Shown here in pieces: positions 14,364-25,870 of a stretch of DNA of 64,000 bases (position 1 is its first letter; each line of letters begins with the position of its first letter). The notes under the pieces were generated by a model. It had not been told where the DNA came from, made no database searches, and saw only the letters and a program-made list of their open reading frames with translations. This DNA is from Protopterus annectens. Its lineage: Eukaryota; Chordata; Ceratodontiformes; Protopteridae. The stretch covers positions 1,486,723,134 through 1,486,787,133 of the forward strand of contig NC_056745.1 in assembly GCF_019279795.1 (NCBI RefSeq). The letters run 5' to 3'. A program made the translations under genes and the position numbers.

Positions 14364-14833
14364 AATTACCTAACTCTAGCTTGTCTCTCATCCCTCCTTT
14401 CTCTTTCACTGTCTGTCTTAATATCCATCTACCTCTCTGTCTCATTGCTTAACCTCTACATTACCTTACTACTCCATCTGTATCTCTACATTACCTTACT
14501 ACCCCATATGTACCTATACTGTATATAACTACTTAGGAATAATGAACATAGTTTTCCCTACACTGACATTGTACCTAAGTTTTTGTTGTAAGACATTGCA
14601 CTCTACTGCTTTTCTGTTTGATCTCTAACATTTGTATCCAACTGTTTTCTGTAAAATTTTATTGTAAAATGTTATTTCTCTAATTGTTTCAGCTACCAGT
14701 GCAATTTTCTTGCTGACTTTATGTAAACTGTTAATACTGGTTGCGGAGCTTTTCTCCTCGGGTCTCCACTGAAAATGAGCTAATGCTCAGCTGGACTAAC
14801 CCGATTAACAAATGTAAAATAAATAAATAAATA

Positions 14834-15504
14834 AACCAACATGTGTGGGTATAGCACCCCTAACAAGGGTCTATATCATACTACAGCATGGAGCTGTTAT
14901 AGGATGCACCACGGGGACTTGTGAAGACCTCCTTCCCCAAAGTTGTATGTCATATTGGATGACATCAGCAGGATTGCCAAAGCAAGGCATTCAAATTGTA
15001 GTGATTGTGGCTAGGCTAAAATGCATAGCTCCCTACACAGACAGTGACACCCACACAAAACATCCACAACCGACATATGTGGGTATAGAACCCCTAACAG
15101 AGGTCTATATCACACTACAGCATGGAGCTGTTATAGGATGCACCATGGGGATTACTGGAAGACACCTTCCCCAAAGGTGTATTTCACATTGGATGATATC
15201 AGCAGGATTGCCAAATTAGGGCATTCGAATTGTATGGAGTGTGACTACCCTAAAAAGTAATACTATCTACTCAGAGAGACACCTACACACTTGCCAAGTC
15301 TGGGATTAGAATTCCTATCTAACTAATTTATCATACTACAGCAGTACACAGTTATAGGATGCGCTATGGAGATTACTGGGCTACAGCCTTCCCAGAGGTG
15401 TATTTCTAGGTGGATGACATCAGCAGCCTTACCAAAGTAGAGCATTTCAATTGTATGGAGTGTGACTACCCTAAAAAGCATTGCTGTCGACACAGACAGA
15501 AACA

Positions 15505-15569
<65 letters not shown>

Positions 15570-15890
15570 GCCAAGGCTGGGATTAGAACTCCTACCTAAC
15601 TATTTTATCACACTACAGTAGTACACAGTTATGGCATGTAGCAGAGATTACTGGGATACAATCTTCCCAGAGATGTATTTCTAGGTGGATGACATCAGCA
15701 GCCTTACCAAAGTAGAGCATTTCAATTGTAGGGAGTGTGACAACCTAAAAAAAATTGCTCTCTACACAGAGAGAGACAGACTGACAGATATGCACACAGT
15801 TGCCAGGGCTGGGATTAGAACTCCTACCTATTTTATCACACTACAGCAGTACGCAGTTATGGCATGCGGTACATAGATTACTGGATAAAC
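14834..15890 (-). repeat. Tandem tRNA-like repeat family, right block
   Basis: Continues the family interrupted at 8360. Four or five units of about 200-240 bp are recognisable by GGGATTAGAACTCCTAC, TATCACACTACAGCAGTAC, GATGACATCAGCAG and a CACAGACAG/CACACA tract. One unit's CA tract has expanded to about 32 dinucleotides (15503-15566). Minus-strand B-box-like GGAGTTCTAATCCC recurs in each unit. Confidence 0.65.
15503..15566. repeat. (CA)n microsatellite inside a repeat unit
   Basis: Pure CA run at the position where sibling units carry only a short CACACA tract, so it is a local expansion. Confidence 0.95.
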
Positions 15891-16985
15891 GAAGCAGAAT
15901 GTACCGGAAAATACGTTCTTTATTGAGTCACAACGTTGAAATAAAAGCACACCATTAACGCCTTTACCACATGCAAGTGCGTTTTCGTCAAAAAATCATT
16001 TGACTTGGATAAGCCAAAGTTATTTGGTAAAAGGAAGATCTAGCTGGATTTAGAGGTGTTTTGGGCACTTATATGTACTCCGTGTTTGTTTCATTTTGCA
16101 ATAAATCTTAGAGATAGCCAATGGAAATAAACATAGCTATTAAAAATTCAAACTGGTCTTTCAACGTGTTATTGTCACTAATAATTCTGGCCAGTCTTAC
16201 CACCTGCTCTTTAACTATATTTGTCTTTTGATGCAATGGATAACAATTGCCATAATGGAGGTTGGAATTACAAAATGTTTCTTTTCTGAAGACAGTAGAT
16301 GTAAAGCACCTTTTATCCAAACCTCTACTGAGTGTAACACCAAGGTAATTAATCTTTAAAAAATCATAATGAAATGTAAATTAAAAAAACACTACTGTGT
16401 TGTATATAGTCAATAAATTTCATAAGATTATTAATCTCACCATTCCATAAAATAAAAGTATTGTTCAAAACCTCTAATATACATAAATATAATTATATAA
16501 CTCAGGTGAAAAAATAAAATGTTTTTCCCACCACACTAAACTAGGTTTGCATAAATGGGGCATACAAAGCACCCATCACCACTCCAAAAGACTGCTGGAA
16601 ATATCTGTTCTCGAAATAAACAGAATTATTATTTAACACTGCCCATTAACTTGCACAGTAACATAAAGTATTGTTCCTCATAGGTAGAAAAGTCAGTTAA
16701 TAAATGTAAAAAAAAATAGTCCAAACCTGTGTCATATGGTATGACTGTATAAAGATTAATCACATTGATAGTCACCAAAAAACTTTCCTCATTAAAGGAT
16801 AACTCAAGGCTCTGTTGAAAAGCCACAGGTCTTTAACTCATATGAAAAGTTCAAATACAACTCTGACCCAAAACCACCGACTGTGATTGAACAAAAAAGG
16901 CAACTATGTAAAACAAATCTTCTTTATTTTCTTCTAGCGCTTCGGTGTTTCCACCTTCAAGGAATATCAAACAGTGGAAGTATGC
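15885..16985 (-). mobile_element. Penelope-like element fragment P1 (minus)
   Basis: On the minus strand, 16826-16629 reads FLVTINVINLYTVIPYDTG, resembling Penelope RT motif A. It is followed by a degraded GALYAPFMQT stretch (compare the APxYAN motif) and, at 16320-16108, STVFRKETFCNSNLHYGN and a NIVKEQVVRLARI stretch. The upstream pseudo-LTR (16985-16840) shares its sequence with the plus-strand copy at 17480-17640, in inverted orientation, and includes GAAGGTGGAAACACCGAAGCGC. A downstream pseudo-LTR remnant lies near 15890-15990. The N-terminal RT part is missing between pseudo-LTR and motif A. Confidence 0.65.
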
Positions 16986-17780
16986 TGCAATAGGTGTAGT
17001 ATTTGTGCAAATATTGTTAGTACTTTTAATAGTATAAATGGGATTAAATTTGAACCCAGAGACATATACACACATAGAAGTAGAGGGGTAATATATGCAC
17101 TTAAATGTCCATGGGCACTTTTTTTATACAAGGGAAACTAAGAGGGAATTTTGGGTCAGATTCATGGAACATGCTAGAGATGTCAGGAATATGAGAGAAG
17201 ATAAAATTATTGCTTCACATTTTAGGATATTTCATAATAGTGATGCAACCTTGTTACGAGGTAATGTTTTAGAAACTGTGAAATGTTTCGGTAACAATGA
17301 AAATGTGTTAAAACAAAAGTTATTATCAAAGAAAGTGTTTTTATTTTGAAGTACAAAATTATGACACCGACTGGTTTAAACAATGAGTTAAATTGGAAGT
17401 GTTTGCTTTAAGATAAAAACTCATTGTGTAATTAGTGGGTGTGTTAATAATTGAATGTAATATATAAGAGAATATACTTTGTATTTTCCACTGTTTGATA
17501 TTCCTTGAAGGTGGAAACACCGAAGCACTAGAAGAAAATAAAGAAGATTTGTTTTACATAGTTGCCTTTGTTGTTCAATCACAGTCGGTGGTTTTGGGTC
17601 GGAGTTGTATTTGGATTTTGGAGAAGAAGAGAAGTGTGTGTTTTTCTCATATGAAACGTTGTCTAACCAAGGTTTGGGTTGCCTATCAATATATACCAGC
17701 AGTGGTTCAGTTTTAGACATGGCAATGATAGATCTTAAAGGTGGATCCTATATAGTTTTATGTATTTTTAGAAAGCCGAA
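16986..17780 (+). mobile_element. Penelope-like element fragment P2 (zinc finger, GIY-YIG, pseudo-LTR)
   Basis: Starts with CNRCSICANI (16986 on), as in the Cys-rich segment before Penelope endonucleases. GVIYALKCPWALF follows and, in another frame, KREFWVRFMEHARDVRN (17146-17196), a GIY-YIG-like core with the EH pair. Stops end the reading by 17350. The pseudo-LTR has TATATAAGAG (about 17461) and, about 35 bases on, GAAGGTGGAAACACCGAAG, a strong helix II with one degenerate hammerhead core strand. It meets P1 head to head at about 16985. Confidence 0.68.
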
Positions 17781-17789
17781 AATCACTGG

Positions 17790-18150
17790 AATAACATAAT
17801 GGTCAACTGACAAAAAACATATACTTAGCTTGTAATGCTACCCTGCATTAGCAGGTCAAATAACCAACAGTCAATCTTAGTATAAGCTTTAAGGACCTCA
17901 TTCTTAGAAACTTGATGATAAATGTTGGGATCATTCAGCATTTCCAACATTTTAATTGAACAGTCACCCAGATCCATAATCACCACCCCACCACCTCTGT
18001 CAGGCTTCATTACCCTAATACTCTGTTAGTCATCAAATCATGGAGGGCTTGCTTTAATACAGCAAATAAATTATCGGTGAAGGGATGATGTGAGGCACAT
18101 AAAAAAAGGGGTTAAGTTTTATCCCCTCTTGTTCAACAGACTTTGTCGAC
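17790..18150 (-). mobile_element. Penelope-like element fragment P3 (RT N-terminus, minus)
   Basis: Minus-strand frame 18010-17825 reads MKPDRGGGVVIMD then MLEMLNDPNIYHQ, matching the conserved KxxDKGGxVVVMD start of Penelope RTs. Upstream 18136-18060 reads KLNPFFYVPHIIPSP in another frame. It abuts plus-strand P4 head to head at about 18150. Confidence 0.65.
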
Positions 18151-18156
18151 ATACTG

Positions 18157-20190
18157 GTGGACATTAAATTGTTCACCAGAAATTTAGGGTTGAAGTTAAT
18201 GTATGGACATAATGATTTGAATGTTGATTCTACAGCATCCAATAATTTTAATTTTAAGAAACCGTCTGTTTTTATACCACAGCCTCATCCCCACTTGGAA
18301 GCCTTTGAGAAGGCATGCGAAAGTGATTTATTTACTTTGTATAATAATAATAAATTGAAACCGGAGTTTCACAATCTGACGTTGCATGAGAGGGAAGCTA
18401 TTGTTAGTTTACAGAGTAACAATGACATCATTATATAAGGCTGATAAAGGCGCCATTGTCATTATGGATAAGAACATATACACCAATAAAATGCAAGAAA
18501 TGTTGATGGACAAAGATACATACACTCCCTTGACTGGAATGCACTCAATAATTTAATTAGATATGTTATTATGTAAAACTATAGACAAGGAACTCTATGT
18601 TTATTTTTAGAAAACTGATCCTTGGTTCCTACTTTTAGGGTCTCCTAAAGTGCATAAAAACAGAGATAATCCCCTTTGAGACCCATTGTATCTAGCAAAG
18701 GATGGCTCACAGAACCACTTTCCATCTATTTGGACAAGATGTTCAAACCGATTGTGACCAACACTAATTATATTTTAAGGGACGTTTTTAGAGAAATTAT
18801 CTGACTTAAACAGATTACAGTTGCTTTCAAGTGATGACATTCTTGTAACACTTGATGTGACATCATTATTTACATCAATACCAAATGATGTTGGAGTTCC
18901 TTTTGGCACATGACATAGCTAATACAGATGTTATGAAATGGATGAGCCTCCTAGAATTAGTTCTTGAGAACAATGTTCTGCTCTATGACAATAAGTATTT
19001 TTGCAAACCAAGGGGTGGGGACCCCTTGTGCCAACACCTATGCCAATTTGGTGTTGGCACAATGGGAAGACACTTATGTATTTAATCATGCTTTATACTG
19101 TCAACACTTAAAACATTATAGTAGATTTGTTGACGATGTGTGTATTGTATGGGGATCAGTTACATTACTAACAGACTTTGTTAGATACTTGAATGCCACT
19201 ACTGATTTTCTGAATTTTGAATGCAGCTACTCTGTTTTGGAGATTGTATTTTTGGATGTTAAGCTAACTAAGGGAACCCATGGCATAGACACTGAGTTAT
19301 TTAGGAAGACATGTTGGAAAAACAACTTACTGCACCGCAGCAGCATGCATCCCAAACATATACACAAAACATTCCCAAGAATCAAATGGCCTCTAGATTA
19401 ACCACTCAAGAGTCTACCTTTAATAAACAGAAGACTATACTTAAAAGAATTTTTAGAAAGGGGCTATAAAGAGACAGAAGTACATGAAGCACTAATTCAT
19501 GGGGATATTCACAGAGTAGGTAAGGAGAGTAGATGATAATGATGGGTTGAACATTAAAACCAATCCCCAGCAGTAAACAGACTGATTATTCCTTATACTA
19601 ATATCAATAATCAAGTAAGGCAGGTTATAGGAGACAATTGGAAATTACTCTTGATGGATGAGAAAATAAAAGACTTAGTTGATACTAGACCAACAATATC
19701 TTATAGAAACATGAAGTCCCTAGATAGGAGACTATGTTATGAAAATCTTAACAAGGTCAATACTTTTCCACATAAGACAGGAACCTTTGCATGTTTTGTG
19801 TAAGCAATGCAAATATATAGCTGCAACTGATAAATTCATACATCCACACAGGGATATGCATGTTGTAAAACTAGAGATGTTATATACCAATGCCAACAAT
19901 GTACACTTTTTATGTTGGTAAAACCAATAATAAGAGAACACATCTATGCAATTGATAAACAGAATACAACAAATGCCCTAGCACGACATGTTTTAGATAA
20001 AGGATCTTCACATTGTTTTAAATTCATGATCCTTGAGACTTTAACAAGAACTAATAGGCTAGGTAACATTAAAAGCCACACAGAAGGGATAGAGAACAAA
20101 TGGATTCTTAGGCTACAAGCCCATTTTTATGGGCTCAATGATAAGATATCCCTCAAACCCTTTCTAGCCAGTAGACCCTTGAACCACTGA
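18157..20190 (+). pseudogene. Penelope-type reverse transcriptase/GIY-YIG pseudogene
   Basis: Segments in order: KKPSVFIPQPHPHLEAFEKA (18260-18320); KADKGGAIVIMDKN after a frame change (18440 on); LGSPKVHKNRDNP; DDILVTLDVTSLFTSIPND (about 18833-18890, motif A); GVGTPCANTYANLVLAQWED (about 19010-19070); HYSRFVDDVCIVWGS with the catalytic VDD (about 19110-19160); then EIVFLDVKLTK and LLHRSSMHPKH. The linker has TRPTISYRNMKSLDRRL. The endonuclease region has a Cys-rich LCKQCKY, REHIYAIDKQN, NALARHVLDKGSSHC and ENKWILRLQAHFYGLND (to 20190). Function is lost through shifts near 18440, 18985, 19400 and 19790. Confidence 0.8.
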
Positions 20191-20479
20191 ATTCTACACA
20201 TTTATATTATGTATTCAATATACATGTTTTTAATATATGTTTTAATATATGTTTTAACATATGTGTTTTAACTCATGAGTCTATTTATGTGTGTTTTCAC
20301 AAGTTTACTATATGTGCTTTCATAAGCTTTGTAGAATTTAGTAAGACATTTATACTCAGACTTGTTTGAATTTGTAAGCATCATTAACTACATCAATTAC
20401 ACCTTGTGGTCTTTAATCAATTAAGGTGCAATGTACTATGGTATATAAAGGGATGCATTATTCATACATCTTTAAAGGT

Positions 20480-20514
20480 CTGAAGAAGGCATCAACACGC
20501 CGAAAAGCTTACCT
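20480..20514 (+). ncRNA. Hammerhead-ribozyme-like motif in PLE pseudo-LTR
   Basis: CTGAAGA (20480-20486), helix II GGC/GCC (20488-20490 with 20499-20501), then GAAA (20502-20505), a tiny helix III region AGCTT, and ACCT (20511-20514), which can pair with AGGT (20476-20479) as helix I. The layout fits minimal type I hammerheads described in Penelope-like elements. Cleavage would fall just before ACCT. Untested. Confidence 0.65.
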
Positions 20515-20640
20515 GTCTATCTTTATACCTGTTTGTCTTAATAAAGGACAGTCTGTGGAAGATTTGGTGAGATTTATTTGCAGCCTGGGACTACATTTTG
20601 ATATTTTTTCGTTTTGAGGGTGCTTTGCTTGTCAGGTAAC

Positions 20641-22283
20641 TTTGTTTTTACCTACTTTTACATAAAAAATCTATTTCAGTTATTAGATCCCCTGTTTTAT
20701 AGGGCTATAAATCACTGGACTACATTTCCATCTTATCACATTTCATGACATTGCTCAGTTTTCTACCATCTATTATCTCCTTAATCTTACCTTTTCTTAA
20801 GATACAGTTTAAATCCCCAATCAAAATAATCTTCATGTTCACCATTAAATAGGGGATAAACTTTCAAACATTTCCCCCTTCTTTTATTTTAGTCTAAGTA
20901 TAAACACCTATTAGCCTATATACTTCCAAGCCCCATCTCACATCTAGTACTGTTATTCAATAGGATTATGCAATAAAAAACTACATTTTTTTTAAATTTC
21001 CGTAATAAACATGAACATCACCCCAGAATATTTATCTTCTCCAAAATTCCAAATAACCTTCCCATTCCATAACTCCTCAACCTGTAATGTGTCTTTTTCT
21101 GAAATTAATCTACTGTCGTGTAAGCACATTACTTAAGCTTCATCTTACACCACTGTAAAATAGCAATTCTTCTACTGCTATTTACCATCTATTAACATTT
21201 TGAGAAACAATTTTCAAATGATTCCTTCCCCTTTTTAAAGTTTGGGTGAAAGATTTTAATTTTTTTATGTTTGGGTAAAATATTTTTTAAACTTTCTCAC
21301 TGTTACCCTTTCTCCTTCAGAATTCCTTTTTATTAAATCCTGCACATGTTTTCTTCACTTTCAGACTTCTCACCATCTGGATCTTTGAATACACTCCCTA
21401 ATTCATCAGTGTGAACTCTTTTATGTAAGCAAAACTCTGACTCAAATGATCCTCTTTTTTCACGGATAACATTTTCATTTGTTTCTTCTTCTTCTTCATC
21501 CTTTTATTCATTTCTTGTTCTGTTTCTATTATTCTTCCTCATTTTCAACCTAATTATGCAATAAACTTCACACCTTATTAGTTCTGCCACAATCAAACCA
21601 AAATGCTCCTCTTTATTCTGATACGGTTTTGCACTCACTCATCATATGTCCCTTCACTCCATACTGATTACATCTCATGTTTGTCACAGTTATCAATAAA
21701 ATGATCTCATTTTTGTCACAATCATCAATAAAATGTGTGAATTCCCCACACAAATGGTAGGCCATAAGCTGGCCTATCTATCTTACAGTTCTCTGTTGCC
21801 AGCCCCAATAATTACACTAGGTATGTGCTTTACAACATCATTTCCAGTTTTCAGAAAACGTCTGCTCCCCAACCTCCCCTCCATTTCATAACATCCTTTC
21901 ATCTTTTTCTTTAACACTATTTGAAACTGAATTAAATATTTTTTGAAAAACATTCTTTAAAATCTTTTATGTCAACCTCATTAATTTCAGATTGAACTAT
22001 AACATTTTAATCTCTATCTCCTTCACAAAAAAAAATAAATAAAAAATAATTATTCCAAGGAAAATCATGATTTTTCTTCACAAAAAAACAAAACAAAAAA
22101 ACAAAACAGGAATTTGTCCATTACCTCACTAGTCTCAAATGACACATCACAACATTTTCTTTGCTTAAATGGATTAAATATGTAATATTTTCTGCAATAA
22201 AGCCAAGAGGTCATATCAGATTGTTGCACACACCTTATCTATTAACAGCCTCTGCTTTTCTACTTATTCTGACGGTGTATTTT
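20641..22283 (-). mobile_element. Tx1-like (L1-clade) LINE fragment, minus
   Basis: On the minus strand, about 21760-21610 carries two zinc-knuckle remnants: HLCGEFTHFIDDC and CNQYGVKGHMMSEC, each with one cysteine replaced by tyrosine. An acidic KDEEEEETNENV stretch follows near 21480. The endonuclease start lies at about 21200-20690 and includes LHDSRLISEKDTLQVEELWN and GKVIWNFGEDKYSGVMF. This order (CCHC-type ORF1 end, then APE endonuclease) fits Tx1-like LINEs. The RT is absent: the sequence changes to the PLE end at about 20640. The CR1-like element begins directly on the other side at 22284. Confidence 0.6.
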
Positions 22284-24675
22284 TTTCATAGGTTCATAGG
22301 TTCATAGGTTGGTACTAGGCTATCAGCCCTAAAGCCTATACAAGCCTAGCCATAACAATTCCCTGGCTATTTCTTCCCACACTATTTACTTCCCTGGACC
22401 CCTGTCTAGCAGGGCAACTGACGTGATCCCTGGGGTGAATTTCCTTTCTCCCATCCAATCGTCAAGGCTCCTTTTGAAGAGGGCTAAAGAGGCACTCTGC
22501 TTGACATGTATGGGCAATCTATTCCAGAGTCTGGAGAGTCTGTGGGTCAGGAACCTATCCCTCCAGCATGTTTTGTTTATTGTGATGACAAGGTTTATAT
22601 CCCTGGAGCATGTGGCTCTGAGGGATTGGGATTTCTTTAAGTGTAGCATGTCCAACAGCTCTGGGTTTGACATGGCCTTGTATGTTAAGCAGAGATTGCC
22701 TCTAAGTAGACGATATGTGACAGAGTATAGCTGGAGTTTTTTAAGGCGGTCAGCATAGGGCATCTACTTTAGGCCTGTGATTCTTTTAATGAGGTATTCC
22801 TGCAGCCTTTCCAGTTGTTGCAGATGTCTTGAGAGGTACATACAAAATGGGGCATTGTATTCTATAATGGGTCTAATGAGGGATGAGTACAGTGGGACAA
22901 TGACCTCCTTTTTTCTGGATGAAAAGCCCTTAGTGATGAGGTGTGCCACATAGAAGGATTTCCTGACTGTTGTGGTGATGTGGTTATCGAAGGTGAGACC
23001 ACTGTCCACCTGTGTCCCTAAGTCTCTTATCACACTTTCGGTGTTTAGTGTACTGCCACCTATATGGTAATTCACGGGTACATGTTTTTTCCCCAAAGGG
23101 GATAACTATACCTTTCTTGGTATTGAGCTTGAACCCATGGCTCTGGCACCAAGCATCTGTTTCTGTAAAGCCCTTTTGTAGAGTATCCACATCATTTGAG
23201 GATCCAATAATGGCTCCCAGTTTGCAGTCATCTGCAAACTTTGTTAGCCAGAGTCCCTTAGTGTTGGCCTGTACTTCAGAGAAGTAGATGCCAAACAAGA
23301 GCAATACCAGGACTGAACCCTGTGGTACTCCACTTGTCACTTGTCTGGAGCTGGATTTGGAGTCAGCTACTTTTACAATGTGGGTTTTATGGGTAAGCCA
23401 GTTAGCAACCCATTGGGTGCCATAGGGATTAATGCCAAGCTTAGTAAGTTTATCTATGATTCCAGAGTGGGGGATGGTGTCAAAGGCCTTGGCAAGGTCT
23501 AGATAGGCTGTGTGGACTACCTTGCCCTCATCCATGGCTCTGGAGACTGATTCGAAGAAGTCAATCAGGTTCAGGAGACAAGATCGGCCCTTCAAAAACC
23601 CAAACTGGGTGGGGTCCAGTGTTTGAAGGTTGCCAATGTCTTTCTTTATAAGTAACATGATAATACGCTCCATGGCCTTGCAGATAAGCCTCATCAGACT
23701 GATGGGACTGTAGTTTCCGGGATCCAAGGTGGATCCCCCCTTGTGGAGTGGGATAACTGTAGCTCTGCGCCACTCACTGGGCATGAAACCTGAGGCAATG
23801 CTATGATTAAACATGACACTTAGGTGAGGTGCCAGTTCATATTGTAGTTCATATAGTACAAAGCCCGAGATGTCATCTGGTCCCATGGATGCTGTATTCT
23901 TAGCTTTGGGGAGTAGCATTTTTTACCTGTGTGGCCGTTTTTACTGGAATTTGGCAATTTTCCGGTATTGAGATGGGCCATTTAGGGGGTGAGAGGGGGT
24001 GAAGTTGGCACTGAATCGATCTGCCAGGATATTGGCAATATCCTTGGGATCAGTATATTTAATGCCATTCTGTTGTAGCTCAGAGCAGATCTGAGCATAA
24101 CTATAGAATACCTTGTGGTTGTCTTTGGAATCTCTGGAAATTTTATTTTTGTAACTAGCTTTGGGCCTTTGGAGGATTTTATGAGGGATCTCAGTTTCTT
24201 ACTGAGGCTGATAAGGGAGATTTTGCATCCTGGGATTTTCATCTTTTCTGCAACAGTTTCTTCCTTTTGTTGTAAAGTTTGTTTATGGCAGGGGACCACC
24301 AGATTGGCTTCCTTTTTTTTGGATGAGAGCATCTTGGTTCTATTTGGGATGGCACGATTCATGCATGAGTGGATGTGCTCATACAGTGCTTTAGTGTAGG
24401 ATTCAGCAGTTGAACTTTCAGTTCCCGTCTGCATGGGTGTCATGAAGTTTGTCACTTCTGACATGAGTAGCATGAAGTTGGCATTGGAGAAGTTTTTTAT
24501 GGAGGTTTCCTTACTGGGGAGTGGGGGTGGGATGTGGATGTTAAGGGTGATTAGCTTATGGTCAGACTTGACTAACGAGGGTGTGACCATAGGTGTGGAG
24601 CATCGATTTACTAAGAACCACAGTATATTTTTTGTATCTTTGATCCACTTGCCATTTCTGCATACAATATTTTAA
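22284..24675 (-). mobile_element. CR1-like LINE, 5'-truncated, minus
   Basis: The 3' end is marked by repeated TTCATAGG on the plus strand (22285-22310), that is CCTATGAA units in element orientation, the octamer-type terminus of CR1 elements. Going upstream it contains the C-terminal domain, RT and the end of the endonuclease, and is lost at about 24675. It is one of at least five CR1-like copies in the window. The terminal 'gctaggctt...agcctagtac' sequence recurs in the SINEs at 30.9 and 34.3 kb. Confidence 0.85.
22386..24590 (-). pseudogene. CR1-like ORF2 pseudogene
   Basis: The endonuclease end reads LVKSDHKLITLNIHIP (about 24580). RT is open for 311 codons (23919-22984) and shows MGPDDISGFVLYEL, RATVIPLHKGG, PISLMRLICKAMERI, FGFLKGRSCLLNLIDF, AYLDLAKAFDTIPHSG, TSGVPQGSVL and FADDCK (23238-23221). 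A frameshift follows, then LGTQVDSGLTFDNHI (before 22764), and after a stop the C-terminal tail with LWNRLPIHVKQSASLALFKR and DDWMGERKF (22763-22386). The RT catalytic motif is intact, but the reading is split into at least three frames. Confidence 0.9.
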
Positions 24676-25870
24676 TTATTTTTGTCTCGTGAAATACGTC
24701 ACTCTTTCCCTTATTACTGCAAGCATCATCCTCGGCATCACCGAAAACTTTCTCCACCATGTCCGACTACAATATTTCTCACTCATCCCCTGCTTCATCC
24801 TTATTAATTACAGAAAAAAGCTTTGAATGGGAAAGCCCTCTTTTTGATAACTGTACTACTTACTTTTTAGTGAATCCAGTACAGAGTCAGTACAGAGTCA
24901 GCAAAATGCTGAGTATCTTTGTATCCCATAACTTATATGAATCTTCTTCAATCTCCTCTGAATAAATTGCTTGAATATCAGCCCTTGTAACAACAGTGTT
25001 TCCCTCTCACTCACCTCTTTCTCCTTCACACTCACATCCCTTACTGTCCACCATCTTTCCACTTCTCCCAGACTCCTCTATGCCAAGAAAGAAGACAGGA
25101 AATGCATGCACAAGCACAACAGAAGTTGCCCTAGGACAGCCTCAGAGTAGAGAAGATTCCCTGATGCCCTAGCCAAATATCCTGCAGTAGCATAAATACC
25201 ACAATTTCCTTGTCCAGCCTTGTGAATAACAGGACAGTGTACCTGGTAATACTCTTATCTATCACTAAAACATGTTTGTTATTGCTGTAGTTCAGAGTAG
25301 TAGATTGAGTGTTTCTACTCAGGGTGACTCTTAACAGTAGGTATACATGAGTGGCCTTAGTTTTACTGAGACTTAAATTTCTTATTTCTAGGAGGCTTTG
25401 GGAGTGATCTTTTTTTACATCTTCAGTGAAAAATGTTTTGATTTGATTAGTGAGGCATTGTGGCAGAGTTGTTTGAAGCTCATAGGGCAAGATTTTAGAT
25501 GAGATGGGAGCCTCTAGATTAACTATATATTTATACCTGTCACTGATGGAACTCTGTGCTGAGAATAAACAATTTATCTCTGAGTATAAAGCAGTTCAAT
25601 GTTTTATGAGACCTAATGCAAAAAGGCTGGCAGCACAAATAACCTGTTTCATCTTCTCTGTGCTATTCCTGACCTTCCATTTAATGTAGCACTTGGGCAT
25701 TTAGATAAGTAATATAAATGCAACAGAGGGCATATGTAATTATGGTGGAAGAATATGCAATGCAGAAGGTTCTTCGGTGAATAGGAGTATTGTCTCAGTG
25801 GGATTAAATCTTCTTGGTAATGCACTGTGTACCAGGTAGGCAGGAAGATAACAAATAACTGTAATGGGAG
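24676..25870. other. Unassigned intergenic sequence
   Basis: Open frames up to about 119 codons occur on both strands without a recognisable domain. The first part (24676-25100) could be the upstream half of the Tx1-like LINE split by the CR1 insertion, since it abuts its 5' side, but no diagnostic motif was found. Confidence 0.4.

Larger units (their letters stand above)
8361..14833 (+). mobile_element. L2-like non-LTR retrotransposon, apparently near full length
   Basis: The element splits a tRNA-like repeat unit: the left flank ends CATCCACAACC and the right flank resumes ACCAACATGTGTGGG, while uninterrupted units read CATCCACAACCAACATATG. Inside are, in order, a unique leader (8361-9010), an 18-copy monomer array (9010-10855), a pyrimidine-rich leader, an apurinic-like endonuclease, reverse transcriptase, a C-terminal region, and a 3' UTR ending CCCGATTAACAAATGTAAAATAAATAAATAAA. 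The last about 90 bases match the 3' ends of two other L2-like copies near 36100-36250. Short AACCA at both edges may be the target duplication. ORFs are broken by many stops and shifts. Confidence 0.75.
18150..20640 (+). mobile_element. Penelope-like element P4, RT to 3' pseudo-LTR
   Basis: The longest PLE coding remnant. It runs from an N-terminal RT segment through the catalytic core, linker, GIY-YIG endonuclease and a 3' region with TATATAAAGGG (20441), a hammerhead-like motif (20480-20505) and AATAAAGG (about 20541). It is broken by many frameshifts and stops. The 5' pseudo-LTR is not visible; the head-to-head contact with P3 replaces it. Confidence 0.8.

Noticed and set aside
22423-22758. 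111-codon plus-strand ORF
   Set aside because: Shadow of the minus-strand CR1 C-terminal coding region.
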